A stretch of 64,000 bases of DNA from Homalodisca vitripennis (GCF_021130785.1 NC_060213.1:63960001-64024000); one strand, 5' to 3'; positions 1-12,640 are shown, counted from the stretch's first letter. Numbers and translations: made by a program. Notes: generated by a model from the sequence alone, not told the origin.

Positions 1-660
1 TTACGTATCCTTCATACATTATTAAACTAGCTTAATAATGAAGGACAGCTTTTGGTGCTGTTAACCGTCCAACTGGCGGTCATTTTTTCCTGTAGTGGCG
101 GCATGTTTTCGAGCCTCGTGCAAGGGTTTTTTTTAAGAATTTATTAAAAATATAAATTAAAAGTAATATATATAGAAGTATATATATTTGTGTTCAGAAT
201 TAAACATATAATAATATTAGTATTTAAATTTGGCCTTAAAAAAATGTTTACTAAATTTTTTTTTTTACATGAAATTCAAAATTTACATTTTCTTTTTTTT
301 TAATTTGGGGGGGACCATACCTAGCAAACCCAGTTATAGTAAGAAAACTACAAAAGTGAGATTACCATTTTGTGTCAAATTTATTCTAGTTTCAGAAACA
401 CATAAGCATTATACAAATTTATGAAACTATAATAACACTATATAACAAAAAGCAGCGATGCGCATAAATTGTGAAAATAGGGTGTATATGTAAGAGTTTG
501 CTAATAAAAGTTTTTACTAATACAGTTTTACTTCAACACATGTTATATTTGCATATTTAAAAACTATAGTATTCCTTAGGCTTTTTTATCCCGAATCCAA
601 TGGTACATGAATCGAATCGATACGTTGCCGGAATATACTGTAATGAGTGATTATGCAAGG
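1..660. other. AT-rich DNA, no gene seen
   Basis: No convincing coding region. The first ~75 bases contain a motif, AATAATGAAG followed further on by TTAACCGTC, that resembles the block at 37,230-37,300 and its duplicate at 53,150. This may be the edge of another diverged copy of that block, but the match is short. Homopolymer T and G runs lie at 260-315. Confidence 0.5.
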
Positions 661-668
661 GAATGTTT

Positions 669-736
669 GTTTATCAAAATTTTGATGAACAACAATCATC
701 AATGGGTTATGTTTATCAAAATTTTGATGAACAACA
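669..736. repeat. Two direct copies of a 26-bp unit with a palindromic core
   Basis: The unit at 669-694 recurs exactly at 711-736, 42 bp downstream. Each copy contains the perfect 14-bp palindrome ATCAAAATTTTGAT (673-686 and 715-728). Two identical palindromes at this spacing could be a paired binding site or a recent slippage product. No neighbouring gene helps decide. Confidence 0.85.
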
Positions 737-872
737 GTTGGAGGGTTAAGTTTTTATTTTAAGTATTATTTTCACGTTACGTGTTGGAGCTGATTAAAAG
801 CAATTTGGTAAGATATGTAACACAGAAAATAAAGTATTATTTCCTCCATGCATGAGATTCTTCTTTTCCCAG

Positions 873-1032
873 GTTGTACAGGTTCTGTGGTTTTGGATCG
901 AAAAAGCTCATAACAACTTGCATTTCTGAAGGAGGACGTTCCGTCGGGTTTTACAAGTTTCTTCCTTTAGGCTATGTTTCTGGAAGACATATGATCTCAG
1001 TGGCATTAGTGTTATCTTACATATGTAATTAA
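873..1032 (+). other. Exon-like open stretch of unknown identity
   Basis: A pyrimidine-rich tract ending in TTCTTTTCCCAG (861-872) resembles a 3' splice site. From base 874 one frame stays open for 52 codons to a TAA at 1,030-1,032. Base composition from 880 to 970 is less AT-rich than the flanks. No domain or family is recognised. This could be the last exon of a gene whose other exons lie outside the window, or chance. Confidence 0.15.
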
Positions 1033-1455
1033 AATATTAGTTTTATATTAAAATCGGTTTCAAAAATAATTATAGTCACTGTTGACGTTACATCCCCGTA
1101 TACGAATATATCACGTGATGATGGATAAAAGCTGTGTCTTAACATCAGGCCAACTGACTTTATACCATCTACAAATTTCTTATTAAGACTTAGGCCACGT
1201 ATTGTAACATTAAACTGTTTAGTTTTTAGATTAAATTATATTTACAAGTAACTGACATGGGAGCGCAGATGGCTGCTGTTTTTGCAAATTTATTCATAGG
1301 TATATTAAAATAAAAAATACAGTACCACCTACATAATTTGCTTTCCTTTCATGGATGATGGCTTTCTAATCTGTCTCATATGCGTTTAAATAAGCAAACT
1401 ACATACTATCCAAGATAGTTACAGGTAATTACTAAATAATTGAATCGAAAATTAA
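1033..1455. other. Intergenic or intronic DNA, nothing recognised
   Basis: No ORF, repeat or RNA motif could be supported in this stretch on either strand. Confidence 0.5.
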
Positions 1456-1545
1456 GGGCTTTGTGGTGTAATGGTAGTGCACTAACCCGGCAAGTGTGAG
1501 ATCCGTGTTCGAGTCCCGGCGGCGGATCAAGTACTTTTTGTGATT
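1456..1545 (+). repeat. tRNA-derived SINE or tRNA pseudogene
   Basis: A Pol III-type internal promoter is visible: an A-box-like TGGTGTAATGG at 1464-1474 and a B box GTTCGAGTCCC at 1507-1517, spaced as in a tRNA. The first bases (GGGCTTT) do not pair with the sequence after the T arm, so no acceptor stem forms and this is not a functional tRNA. It runs into an AT-rich tail and then, 45 bp later, the long (GT)n tract. A tRNA-derived SINE head is the best reading. Confidence 0.6.
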
Positions 1546-1590
1546 CAATTTTTATTTAAATTAAATTAGGTTATTGGCATTTATACAAAT

Positions 1591-1910
<320 letters not shown>

Positions 1911-1914
1911 TAAA

Positions 1915-3904
1915 TAGTAATAATTATTATAGGTAAATAGGATCCTTCTAATAATTTTGTACTTAGCGGGGTCAAAATTAATATCTAGTTTATGGAAATA
2001 AAACTATTCAAATCACTATTTATTTACGTACTGTGGGATCTAAGTGTTGTAATTTAATTTTAATAATTTAAAACTACAACGTTTTTGTACCGAGAAGTTG
2101 ATTATATTTGGCCCAAATTACCCAGCCCATTGTTGGGTGAGCTGTCTGGGGAGGTTATATTAATATTCCTAGAATTATTTTTTTCAGATATGACAAATTT
2201 TAGTCTTTAGATCAGATTATTCTGAAAATATCGTGGGGATAGACAAAATGCTTCCATCACGAATTCGGTAACGCTCAGCCAGTAACTTAAATTGTTTCAT
2301 AATATGTTTTAGTAACACTTGAGCCTTTTATTTCTTTACCATTTAATTTGTAAAATAATTTTCGGAAAAGCCGATATTTTTTAGTAAATTAATTAGGTAC
2401 TATGAAGTTTTAAATTGTGCATGAAAATCTAATTAGTTTCACGAGTCTCGGCCAAAGGTTTTTCACAATTGCTTATCACATTTCAATCTAAACACTCGTA
2501 TCTCAATATTCTATGGTGATAAAAAGCTCTTATGATAACAATAATAAACTGTTACTTAATACTTTTTGTTAACGCTAAAAATATTTTTTTAAACGGAATA
2601 GTCCAAATTAATATTAGCTCGAAGAGTAAACATAAATGCGGCTCACGGGTTGTAATTTCCAAGAAACTGTTACAAAACGTTCGAGTTGTCTCATTGTAGT
2701 TTATGTCGGAAAACAGCCCTATAAAAACTTATTGTTTGACTTAGGAAGGTAATTTAATAATTGCAAACTTTTAGAGGAAATTATATTGTTTTTAAATATT
2801 ATAAAGGACATTACTTTGAAATTTACTAAGCTGAAAATTAATTTATGCTTATCCTCTGCTGAAGTTACAAACAATATTAATAAAGTTACAAAAAATACTA
2901 GTTAAGGGAACTTTTTGTTCTCTTTATTCTCATTGTACAATTTTCAGGTTTACGGGTTGTTAAAAGTTAATCATATGAATATTTATGCTTACAACACTTT
3001 TTTATTTGACATTCAAGGAAAGATAAAAGGTCACTTTTCATTCTTTCTTCTTCCGTTTATTAAACTCTGTTCTTAATAATACAAATTAATGGCATACTAC
3101 TTGTAATCGTTATTTGAGAACCTATGAGTGTTTGCACCTACAAGACAAGAAAGAATTGCAGATTATGCACGAAAGTCATAAATATTCCTGAAGATGCCAA
3201 GAAAATAAAGTTATTTTAATGTATTTTTCAATTAAATACATAGCCAGCACAGTATTCGTGTTTTAATTTTAGTAAATAATTAATATGGACAGTTAATTAA
3301 TCAATCACAGTTAATTAATTAGTCACAACAAGTCGAGTAGATATCGACAGTTGTAAAATGTTCCCGCACAAATACTAAGTTCTAATTAATAATGTTTTCA
3401 TTACAAACAAAATTGCCACAAACATTTAATGGAACTAATACCACCAAGCAGGGATCATAAGCAATTTTGTTCCGCTAAATCCATTTACCGTGAAACAATC
3501 TTGGCTGTTTTAAGGATCTAAGAATTATAGCAAGGAGTGTCAGTAGTATGTCATAGAATGAATGGTGAACCATTACTGTTATTCAGCATACTTTAGTTTA
3601 AGGAAGCAGAGCTTTAATGTTTAAAATGGTTTACAAATTATCTTTATGACTTGTGAAAGCATTTATTTTAATGGACGCTGGTATATGCATTCAATAAAGC
3701 AAAATATTAGTCAAGGGCATTTCTTATATGTCAGATTTCCTGAACTAGCTTCTTTCCCTGAAATAGCATATATTTTTGAAGTGTGTGTGATTATCTTTTG
3801 ATGTCCTAGGTATTAATGTGAAACATTTTATTGAACATCTCCTTCTTTCTCTTTGACTCTGAGGGCACTTCATAGTATTCCTATGAAAGATCACGCAGAA
3901 GCAG

Positions 3905-3905
<1 letters not shown>
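1915..3905. other. AT-rich DNA, no gene seen
   Basis: Two kilobases without a supported feature. Both strands are dense in stop codons and I found no splice-bounded open block worth reporting. TTAATTAA-type words cluster at 3,290-3,330. Confidence 0.5.
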
Positions 3906-3907
<2 letters not shown>

Positions 3908-3965
<58 letters not shown>

Positions 3966-3995
3966 ATGTATATGTACATGTGCGTGCGTGCGTGC

Positions 3996-4027
<32 letters not shown>
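3908..4027. repeat. Compound (AT)n / (GTGC)n / (GT)n microsatellite
   Basis: (AT)n at about 3,908-3,960 is followed by a short spacer, then GTGC/GTGT units from 3,980 to 4,027. It is a second compound GT-type tract, like the one at 1,591. Confidence 0.95.
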
Positions 4028-4030
<3 letters not shown>

Positions 4031-4859
4031 AACTTTTACTGAAACGTTGAAATTTGACTAATGACCTCATAAGACTTAAAGGACATTTTTCTCACTGAAA
4101 AACATTTTTAACACTGTTAATAATTTTATCTAACAGAACTAAATAACTGTGAATTATTTGTTTCAAATGTTGGCTACTAAACCATTTCAAATATACATTA
4201 TTGCCTCTTGAGTGAGACTATCAAACTGTACCGTCAATATAAATATTTTATGGTATAATTAAATTAGAGAATATGAAAGTTGTATCAGAATCTGCCACTG
4301 TTATGACAGTTGGGTGTAGTAGTGAATAGACACTTTCTTCATTCAACACGTTCGTAATTTATTCAATTATTTATGCAATTGCAATTCTTGAGTTTAAGCT
4401 CGAGGGGAAACATGCTTATATCTTAATGGTCAGAGTTTACAGTTTCATAATAATAAAGTAGAAATATTGCCTATTTGTCGAAAACATTCTAAAAAGATGG
4501 TGAATATTTCTCATCACTTCGAGGAAATTTGAAGATAAATCAAAGACGGAAGGTTTACATAAAAATAATTCATCACATTGCTAATTATGTAATATTTCAA
4601 CTTTCCTGAAAAATATTTGTCAGTCGTTAAATATATCTCCTACTATTATAATAGATCTCATACGTGCATACAAATTTGGACATTTCTCAAACTGAATAAT
4701 TTTTTCGTTAAGTAATATCATATACTTCACATTAAACATTTCACAATTTTTTTTCTTTTTTATAGTCTAGCTAGAATAATAATTTCTTAACTATAAAAAT
4801 TACTACAATATCTCATAGGGCTTTCAACAGAATGTTGTAGGAAATACCCTTGTAATACC
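4028..4859. other. AT-rich DNA, no gene seen
   Basis: No ORF, repeat or RNA motif supported. Confidence 0.5.
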
Positions 4860-6119
4860 GCTTTTATAGTGGGCGATACAATTATCAGCGAACAAAATGG
4901 TGCAATCCCTAAGTCCCATTACAATCTGAATAGCTGTTACGGTTTTGAAAGGGAGCGGTGGTGCGGTGGGTTGGGGCGTCCCTCAAGGCATTGTTGTGAC
5001 AGATGCGCGTTTTTGTTTTGCTTTTATTGAGTGAACGCGCTAGGCGGATGATTGACTCCCTCACAGCTATGGATTATTGGTCCTATTAAACGAAAAAAAT
5101 CTGATATTCTTAGAAATGACTCTAAAATCAGTAATAATTTAAATGAAGTACATACCAACTTTATAGCCATTTTACATTACAAAGCAAAGGTTTATATGAT
5201 ATCGTTAATGCTCAAAGTGCACTCATTATGAAAATATAAAAAGTGGTCAAATACTTACTGATTTATTTAAAATAATTTTATTGCCTGAGAGCAATTAAAC
5301 AAAAGTAAAACAAAATTTCTGTCTATCTCTTTGCGCGATAGTGGTGAAACACTTAGTGAAAGGTTATAATTACATGTATGTGCAGAGTTTGAAAATTTGA
5401 TTTCCTGTTATAACTAAATTGAAAAAGTAGTATTTTATAAATATCTAGGGTTGATATTTGGTAGTAAGTTATCATGTACCTTACATATAACACAACTTAA
5501 TATGATATTGGGGAAAATTATATTTGTATTTCACCAACTTAGACAGATGTGCATGCTTAATATTTAAGAATAGTATATGTAAATAATATACACACATTTT
5601 TAATATTATATAAGGGTGTACTTACACCCTTTTCTTCAAAATAAACTTTTCTGCAAGTTTCATTAAAAACTTTATCTGTTTCTTGGTAAAATAACACAGC
5701 TATTGTTTCTCATAGATTTGGGAAATGTGTTTTTCACTCCATTTTCTGCATTTAACTGGTTTTCTCTAAAAGTTCTAACTTACAGTTCTGCGACCTGTTT
5801 TATTCAAACTATGCGGTCACAAAACATCAAAAACGTTTGAATTCATCTTACAAGAATTTCAGTAAGACCTCGTTTTAACTATGGTGAATGGAAGTCTGGA
5901 CAAAATCTTTCGCTAGCCGTAACTCGCTAAAAAGGCATTTCTATTTCCATGTTTATATACACGTTCTTCATTATTTTTACACGTTTAAGAGCTCCTACAG
6001 TGCATGTATTAGATAATCATCCTGTATACGCTTCACCAGTCTTTTAGTAAGTGCTCTAATATATCTGCAGTACTTATACACGATTTAATTTTGTGTGATT
6101 CTTTTGTTATACTAAAAAT

Positions 6120-6350
6120 AAAAATGAAGATTGTGGCATCATAAACAAAGAGTGTGGTTTAGCCCGGAGCTCAGTACAGTAATATCGTTTAATATCGACA
6201 TTATCGTCTGAGAATAACGAGTTTTGTTGAGTCAGCTGATCCTGTAAATGACAAGATAAACTTTAATAAACGATAGATCTATCTGTACCTTATCATACTT
6301 TATAAAAACTTTAATTTTACCCTATTTGTTATGGAACATTTATACATTCA
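6120..6350 (+). promoter_or_regulatory. Promoter-like block, copy 1
   Basis: This is the counterpart of 9,775-10,010. The shared sequence includes AAAGAGTGTGG, TTTAGCCCGGA, TGAGTCAGCTGA (containing the E-box core CAGCTG) and a CGATAGATC box, then a TATA-like TATAAAAA at about 6,301. The ATG present downstream in copy 2 is not matched here. It may be a decayed promoter or a conserved element. No transcript evidence is available. Confidence 0.3.
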
Positions 6351-6989
6351 GAATATTTTTAATACATTTATAGTTATATTTACATCTTAGACAGTTACGA
6401 AAAATCAAAATTATCAGCTAGTACTGTTCTAAATAAACTTAATATATAAAATTAAGTAAAAATATTGAGTTATCTTTTAAATATCAATGTATACACTATT
6501 TTGGCTTAACTTAGGGACTATTATATCTGGGGAAACAGGCGATTTGAATCTGTTCCTATCGTCTCTACATTATATTATGTTAGTCTGTTAGGGGCTTAAC
6601 AGTTTTGAACTTTCTATCCACTTATATTTAACTATCTTAGGGTCTATTATTTAAATTCTCATGGTCATTTCAAACGTATTTTAAAATCAATTAATAACCT
6701 GTACTAGTTATGCACGGAATAAAGCGACTCAGTTAGATCGTTTTAAAATAGAGGAATAACCATAAGCTCAATATATCAGTTAATCATTCCCCCCCCCTCT
6801 CAACACCATACTATATCTCATGTGTTTACAAATACCCCAGCCTGCCACAGAAATGGTCTGTTACAAGGAAGCGAGACTTCATGGTTAATCTCATCCTGGC
6901 TGATTGACGAGCAATTTTCTGTGACACATCTGTGTAGTTTCGTGTTTTAACTACTGTTGTTCTCCTTACGTCGCGTCGTGTGGGTTAAG

Positions 6990-7036
<47 letters not shown>
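6990..7036. repeat. (AT)n microsatellite
   Basis: Near-perfect AT dinucleotide repeat with one C interruption near its start. Present in copy 1 of the tandem duplication and absent from copy 2. Confidence 0.95.
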
Positions 7037-7039
<3 letters not shown>

Positions 7040-7770
7040 TGATCATCAATATACATTTATGTTTACCTTTTGTTTGCTTAATTTATTATGTGGTAATTGA
7101 CTACTGAAGTATATGATGGACAAAACCCTTAAAACTAAGCTTCCCTATAACACTTAATATTGGCAAAAATATCAATAGACTTGTTTGTTATTCCTTCAAA
7201 TTATCCATCATCAACAATGTACTTGAAACAAAAATTGCAAGTTATTTTATTTTCTTATATTTAGAAGCGCATTATCAATGTAAAATTTTTACCTATGGAA
7301 TTTTGTGCCATTTAAAAACATGCCGTACTATAGTTGAGGTCTTTTAGAAATATAATTGCAATATATATTTTTGTCTCTAGGAACTAAGAATTCCTGGGAG
7401 ACCTTTAGTGCGTAGAATCCTACAAAAGTATTTACTTTTATTGCTCGGCCTCAAATATTCAGCAGTTGGTGCAAGTTACCAACGTTTACAACGACTTCTT
7501 GAATGGTAGAAGTCTTTAATACCCAGGAAATTATTACTGCTGAAACAATTACCCTGTTTACAACTCGGTTGCTTGATGCCATAAATTTAAAAGGAATATA
7601 TGAAGTTTTCAAAGGCCCTGAGACCTTCTAGCGTTTGATACATTTGTAAAACTTTCGATCACTACACATCCGTAGACTCTAGAAGCGTCGAGCTGAAATC
7701 TGATGTCTTTCATTGTAATGTAAATTTCTGTAACAATAAATGTTTCCGTAAGATTAAAGAGTAATCCTAC

Positions 7771-7862
7771 CTTACAATCAGGAAGTACCTTTTTCATTAA
7801 ATACTCAAAAATATTTCTTTTAATATAATCTGTTTTAACTGATTTTAACTTATAAGTTCGAC
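7771..7862 (-). other. Exon-like block, identity unknown
   Basis: On the minus strand, an acceptor-like TATTTTAG precedes a 92-bp open stretch that ends at a donor-like AAG|GTAGGA. The frame would encode ...YIKRNIFEYLMKKVLPDCK. The block lies in the part of the tandem duplication that recurs at 10,065-10,170, but there the frame is shifted. The frame stays open through the donor for 90 codons in total (to 7,609), so splicing is not required to explain it. No family is recognised. It could be a decayed exon or chance. Confidence 0.15.
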
Positions 7863-8983
7863 CTAAAATACCGCTATTCATGATAGGTAACTAACATCTC
7901 GAGTTTCTTATTACAAACCAGTCATATTTGTTGTAAATATTCAAAGATAACTATTATATTTAATACTAGAAGCTACTGTAAACTCTTCATGTCTATTATG
8001 ATTATTTACCTCAAGATTTTAGGTATTTTAAATTGATTTTCCATTATAGTCTGGTACGAAATAAACTGTTACGACCCTGATACAGAGAAGCCGTTACAAA
8101 GTATAACAGCGCCATTACTGTTGTGTTGGATAGTTGATGAGCGCTTCTGCATCAGCCGATTTTGTAAACGATCGTCCAATAACCAATTACTACATGAGCA
8201 GTTTGGTCGTGTACTACCCATAAATATTTATTATGCTTACAGCAGTTTCAAACTGTTTGAAGCAAAGTTTAGATAATAAAGGTAATATTCAAAGTGCACT
8301 CATTAAGGAAATACAATAAATGTTAAAAAAATTATGGTTGCCTGTAAAGTCGGTTTTACGGGCGAAGATTTTACGTGACAACGTCTTTTTTTTCGGTAGA
8401 ATATTTATTGATATGAATATTATTAAATTGCACAATAGGAACAAGGAATTGAATGAAAATAAGAATTGCACAAATTTTAACTATAGAAATATATTTTGTT
8501 TACTAAAACATTGTACATAATTTGAAATTAATTAAAATTTGTTATTGTAAATGGAAAAGTTGAATAAAACATTTACTAAAATTGGAATTTGAAATTCTTG
8601 CTAAACACAGTTAAATTCTAACTCCGCGCGTGGTGATTGGTCGGTTTAGTTCGTTTGTTTGGTCGCACTGTTATGACAGGTTAGAGGTTATAATTTGTTA
8701 TATTTAATGTTTAACTAGCAATACGCGCTGTTTCTTCTCAATCGACTGAATTACGATTGATTGCAGAGTGATTTAAACTACTAATTTACTTAACACTATC
8801 AACATTTGTCAATAGTATGACATAACCTATAAACTCAGTTTCTCAACTTTTGTGTCAATCTAACAATTAATCAATCAATCATAGTTTACGATAATGAAAT
8901 ATCAGTGTACAATTATTTACCTTTATTGTTGTAGTTGTTGTAAATGACGAATCTAAGCACTCCACATTTTCACGAATAAACAT

Positions 8984-9060
8984 AGTTATCTGCTTTAATC
9001 CCGTGCGGCGGACCCACAGTTATCTGCTTTATCCCGTGCGGATCCCGTGCGGCGGACCCA
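8984..9060 (+). repeat. GC-rich direct repeats
   Basis: A ~33-bp unit starting AGTTATCTGCTTTA and ending GTGCGGCGGACCCA (8,984-9,016) is repeated at 9,018-9,060. The second unit carries an extra internal copy of ATCCCGTGCGG. It is strikingly GC-rich against its surroundings, as is the region up to ~9,110. It may be the end of an unrecognised mobile element; no inverted termini were found. Confidence 0.7.
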
Positions 9061-9774
9061 CTGGACGGACATCGTAACGTTACCGGGCGTTTACACTTGT
9101 TCATGAGTGACTCTGAGCCGCAACCTAATTTAAGACGTTGTCACGTCAAAAATACTTACTGATAATTCAATTCTTGTTTGAGTCCAATTGACTAGTATAT
9201 AAGCAAATATTGGCGTACTTTATCACTTTGGTATGTTTTTTTTTTTATTAATTACTTATTATTCTTGTTAAACTTAGGGAACACCTCTTCTGGCAAAGAG
9301 AGGAAATTTTATTTTTCCTAATGATCCTTTTTTACAAACATTCTTGGCATATATATTTAAGTATTTATAAGTATAGAATACATGAGGTTATTATTTTTCC
9401 TTTTTAATGGAATATTACTCTACAAACTGAATTCTATAAGTTGCTATATTCATTAATTAAACCTGCCATAGTAACTTAGCTGAAAATAAAGGTAATTAAT
9501 TAAATAAGTAATTGATTAAAGTAAAATTATAAAACCATGCTATTACCGCACTAAACATTATAAACTACAGTTTATTAGTTTCATAAGATTTGTAATTTGT
9601 TAATATGGTCGAAATAAATAAATAATATTTAGTTAAATTATTTAGTCAAATTAAATTAAAAAAGAACTCATTGCTTTGTCTCCAATGTATCTTGCTCTCA
9701 TATATCTGCGGGACTTATAAACAATCTAATTTTATGTCTTGTATTTCTAAGAGGAACAATGAATATTGTATACG

Positions 9775-10010
9775 AACTGTAAATTGTGGCGTGATAAAAA
9801 AAGAGTGTGGCTTAGCCCGGAACCCAGCAAAGTAATATACTAAGTCAACATTACCATCTGAGGATAAAGAGTGTTGCTGAGTCAGCTGAACCTGTAAACG
9901 ACAGGATCTACTTTAATAAGCGATAGATCGAGCTGCACGTGATCACACTTTATAAAAGCTACCGAAACACCACATTTGTTACAGAACATTTCTACATTCA
10001 CAATGTGTAA
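9775..10010 (+). promoter_or_regulatory. Promoter-like block with TATA motif, copy 2
   Basis: The better-preserved copy of the block at 6,120-6,350. It has TGAGTCAGCTGA, then CGATAGATC, CACGTGATC and TATAAAAGC (from 9,951). About 30 bp downstream lies ACAGAACATTTC, where a start site would fall. An ATG at 10,003-10,005 is followed at once by T|GTAATT, which looks like a 5' splice site after a very short first exon. Arthropod secreted-protein genes often have such short first coding exons, but no second exon was identified. Conservation between copies supports function; everything else is inference. Confidence 0.3.
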
Positions 10011-10190
10011 TTACACATATACTTCTACTGAATGATCATGTAAGTGTCGATAAAAAATAAACGGTTATATAAGATTAAAAGGTTGATCCAACTTTACAAT
10101 CAGGAATACTTCCTTGTAATTCGAAATTAAAAAAATATTTATGTTAAATGAATCTGTTAGAATTGGTTTGATAAAATATTGATGTTATGG

Positions 10191-12439
10191 TACGAGACAT
10201 ATCCATGTAAACCTAGGTTGTGGTGTGGCGTTGCCAACTGTAACGGAAAAACGGATAATGAGATAATCGATTGAATTCCACAATCGAGGGATCATTTCTG
10301 CTCATCTTTACTTCTCATATGTCAATCCTTTACCTTTACGATATACTCACCGTCTAAATTATCACGAGTTTACACAATGAAAGAGAATGTGAGCAAAAAA
10401 TAAAATAATGATAAATTTTAAACAGGTATAATAATCGAACGCCGAATAATATAACGAATATAAAGAACCAAAACGACAGCATATCGGGCATTTCCATCGT
10501 TAAGGTTACAAAAAGCATAACAAAACTTTTCGAGGATTGAATTCTATCCTCTTCGTGGCGTGGTCTCATACTGAGATCAAGTGATATGACAATACATTAG
10601 TCAACGCAACATGGTGAGGGGGAAGTGTGGTGTACTAACTGCCCATACGGCCATTCTAGCAATGATGCTTCCTAGTTCTATTGTGTTACATAAAAACTCA
10701 TATAGTTTTAAGTCCTATATGGTATTTGCTGCATAAGTAAATGTTTCTTCACATTGAGCTCCAACACCTCATCATTTGTAAATAAATAACAACTATAATT
10801 GATAAACATATTTTCACATAACATTTATACAATAAATTTATGTTTGATTATAAAGTTAGACGAGATGCTAATAATAATGTTATAAGTTTTTTTGCTACTG
10901 GTGTTTCACCTCATTAGCTCAGTTGGTATTCACGAATTATCTTTGATTAACATTCGTTCAGTGCAACATTTATGACAGTAGTAGATGATAAATAGCAATA
11001 AAATAACAGGCTTACATGTAATAGTACGAGTTAACAAATATATATTGAAATAGATTGGTTTAAATTCCATAATAAAAAATTAGTACGGCAGTTCGGTAAC
11101 ATCAAAGCTCATATAACAGTTTAAGGCAATTAACTATTCCAGGGATGTCCAGCGAGCTAACAGTCAGTAACTATCATAATTCTACCTTATTTCGTTGAAT
11201 TCAAACAGAAATTGAACCGCGAAAGTGGCATACATATATACCATATTTTTGTAGAATGCCGTAATTAAGGATCGTCCAACATCGCTTACCTCGCACTATT
11301 GGAATACGATACGCAGATTATAACCCTCCGCAGACCCATGGACCTCTGTTAAGGACATAGTTGTCCTTCCTTTCTTGAATCAGATGTTTTCATAGTAGTA
11401 ATATATGTTTTTTTTTCGTTTCATTATACGTAAACCGTGGGCTTGAACGTATCTGCTGATGAAGATCATGTCACCCTAAATCAGATTGAATGAACGACTT
11501 GCAACAGTTGAATAGAACCAAATACATAGAACATTTTATGTCTAAAAATATTTTCTTACTTCGTTATAAATTTTATTACTAATGAAATAAATTCCACTAA
11601 TTATCTATAATATAAAAAACGTTTACCTGGCAAGATCACATAAATGATTGTTCGATGCTTCAGTCCCAGATATCACCTAGTCTACTAATTAATTGACAAG
11701 CTACATGGTTGCATTTACTTTTTTAAATTAAATAACTTTTGTTGTTAGCAAGCCTATAAAGTTTTTCTTTATAGGAAGTACTTTTACCAAACCTTTGCTT
11801 CATTACTAATTGACGTTTCAGTTATAATTAACATAGGTTAGCAGCATTATTATCCCTATTCATTTGATTATTATTCGTATTAGGCTTTTGGCAGCTATAT
11901 GACTGTAAATAATGTGTTAGTAAAGTGCTTTTCGAATATATTTTTTCTGAATTTCTAAATGCCTCCCTTGCTTTGGTAAAATGGAATATATGTCAACTAT
12001 TGGCATAAAGTTTATTTATAAATAGATTGAAATTTTATTTTTGAAAAAATTATACTTCCAAAATTTAGAAGCAGTTTTAAAACTCTTATACTGTTTTGTG
12101 ATGTTTGTGGTTTCAAGATCATGGTTATTTTAGATTTTTTATTTTGTGTGGGTAAGGTCACTGTCTTACTAAGGATATTTCCAGATCCTGACCTAAGATC
12201 CTGTTCAATTAACTTTTTCCAGGCAGTAAGGGTGGAGCTTTTATACAGATTTTCAAAGCTATAGTTATGTTTCATTATTATTTGAGAACATATTAATATT
12301 CACTTAAAACATAATTATCTATAAATTTTTGTTAGTTTGAAGTTGATTCTTATTATTTTTAAATATACTATATATTATTATTTAATTTAAAAAATGAATA
12401 AATCGTTTATATCAAAAATTAATAATAACTTAATTTTGA
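10191..12439. other. AT-rich DNA, no gene seen
   Basis: No supported gene. Minor items: a tRNA 5'-half-like string, CATTAGCTCAGTTGGTA, at about 10,911-10,927 with no B box after it; a near-palindrome around GAATTC at 10,533-10,552; and, on the minus strand near 11,345-11,285, a 20-codon open stretch shortly before a donor-like GAG|GTAAGC. None is enough for a call. Confidence 0.5.
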
Positions 12440-12640
12440 CATATGGAAATAAAAACAGTTAGGAAATATCTACAGCATTACTTCTCGAGGGAAATAAGAA
12501 ACCTGAAAAAGTAATGAACTTTAATTAGTAAGTTGCAGAAGTTTATGTAAGGTAAGAGAGTTTTACATTTGCAGTAAATAGTGTTTCCAACGTAAATGCT
12601 TTCCCTTACTTCCCTCTTTTGTTTTCTTCTAGTTAAAAGT
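12440..12640 (-). repeat. Inverted duplication, left outer block
   Basis: The reverse complement matches 22,080-22,280. The clearest stretch contains TTTACTGCAAATGTAAAACT, followed in both by TTTACCTT-like sequence and ACTTACTAATTA. With the inner pair (13,560-13,920 and 19,640-19,850) this defines an old inverted duplication centred near 17 kb. No reading frame is kept between the arms. Confidence 0.6.

Larger units (their letters stand above)
4860..7870 (+). repeat. Tandem segmental duplication 1, first copy
   Basis: Blocks in this interval recur in the same order and orientation at 8.05-10.19 kb. Examples are 5,200-5,290 with 8,270-8,345 (shared TCAAAGTGCACTCATTA), 6,050-6,350 with 9,695-10,005, and 7,740-7,850 with 10,065-10,170 (shared TTACAATCAGGAA). 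Divergence is high, so the duplication is old. The copies differ by insertions: this copy has an (AT)n tract at 6,990-7,036, the other has a GC-rich repeat near 9.0 kb. No complete gene is visible in either copy. Confidence 0.75.
8050..10190 (+). repeat. Tandem segmental duplication 1, second copy
   Basis: Collinear with 4.86-7.87 kb, see that entry. The order of shared blocks is kept but the spacing is shorter, so the two copies have gained and lost DNA since duplicating. A GC-rich insertion-like region (8,610-9,130) has no clear match in copy 1. Confidence 0.75.

Noticed and set aside
10908..10930. tRNA-like 5' half (TTAGCTCAGTTGGTA)
   Set aside because: No anticodon arm or B box follows; a bare A-box-like string is expected by chance or from a tiny fragment.
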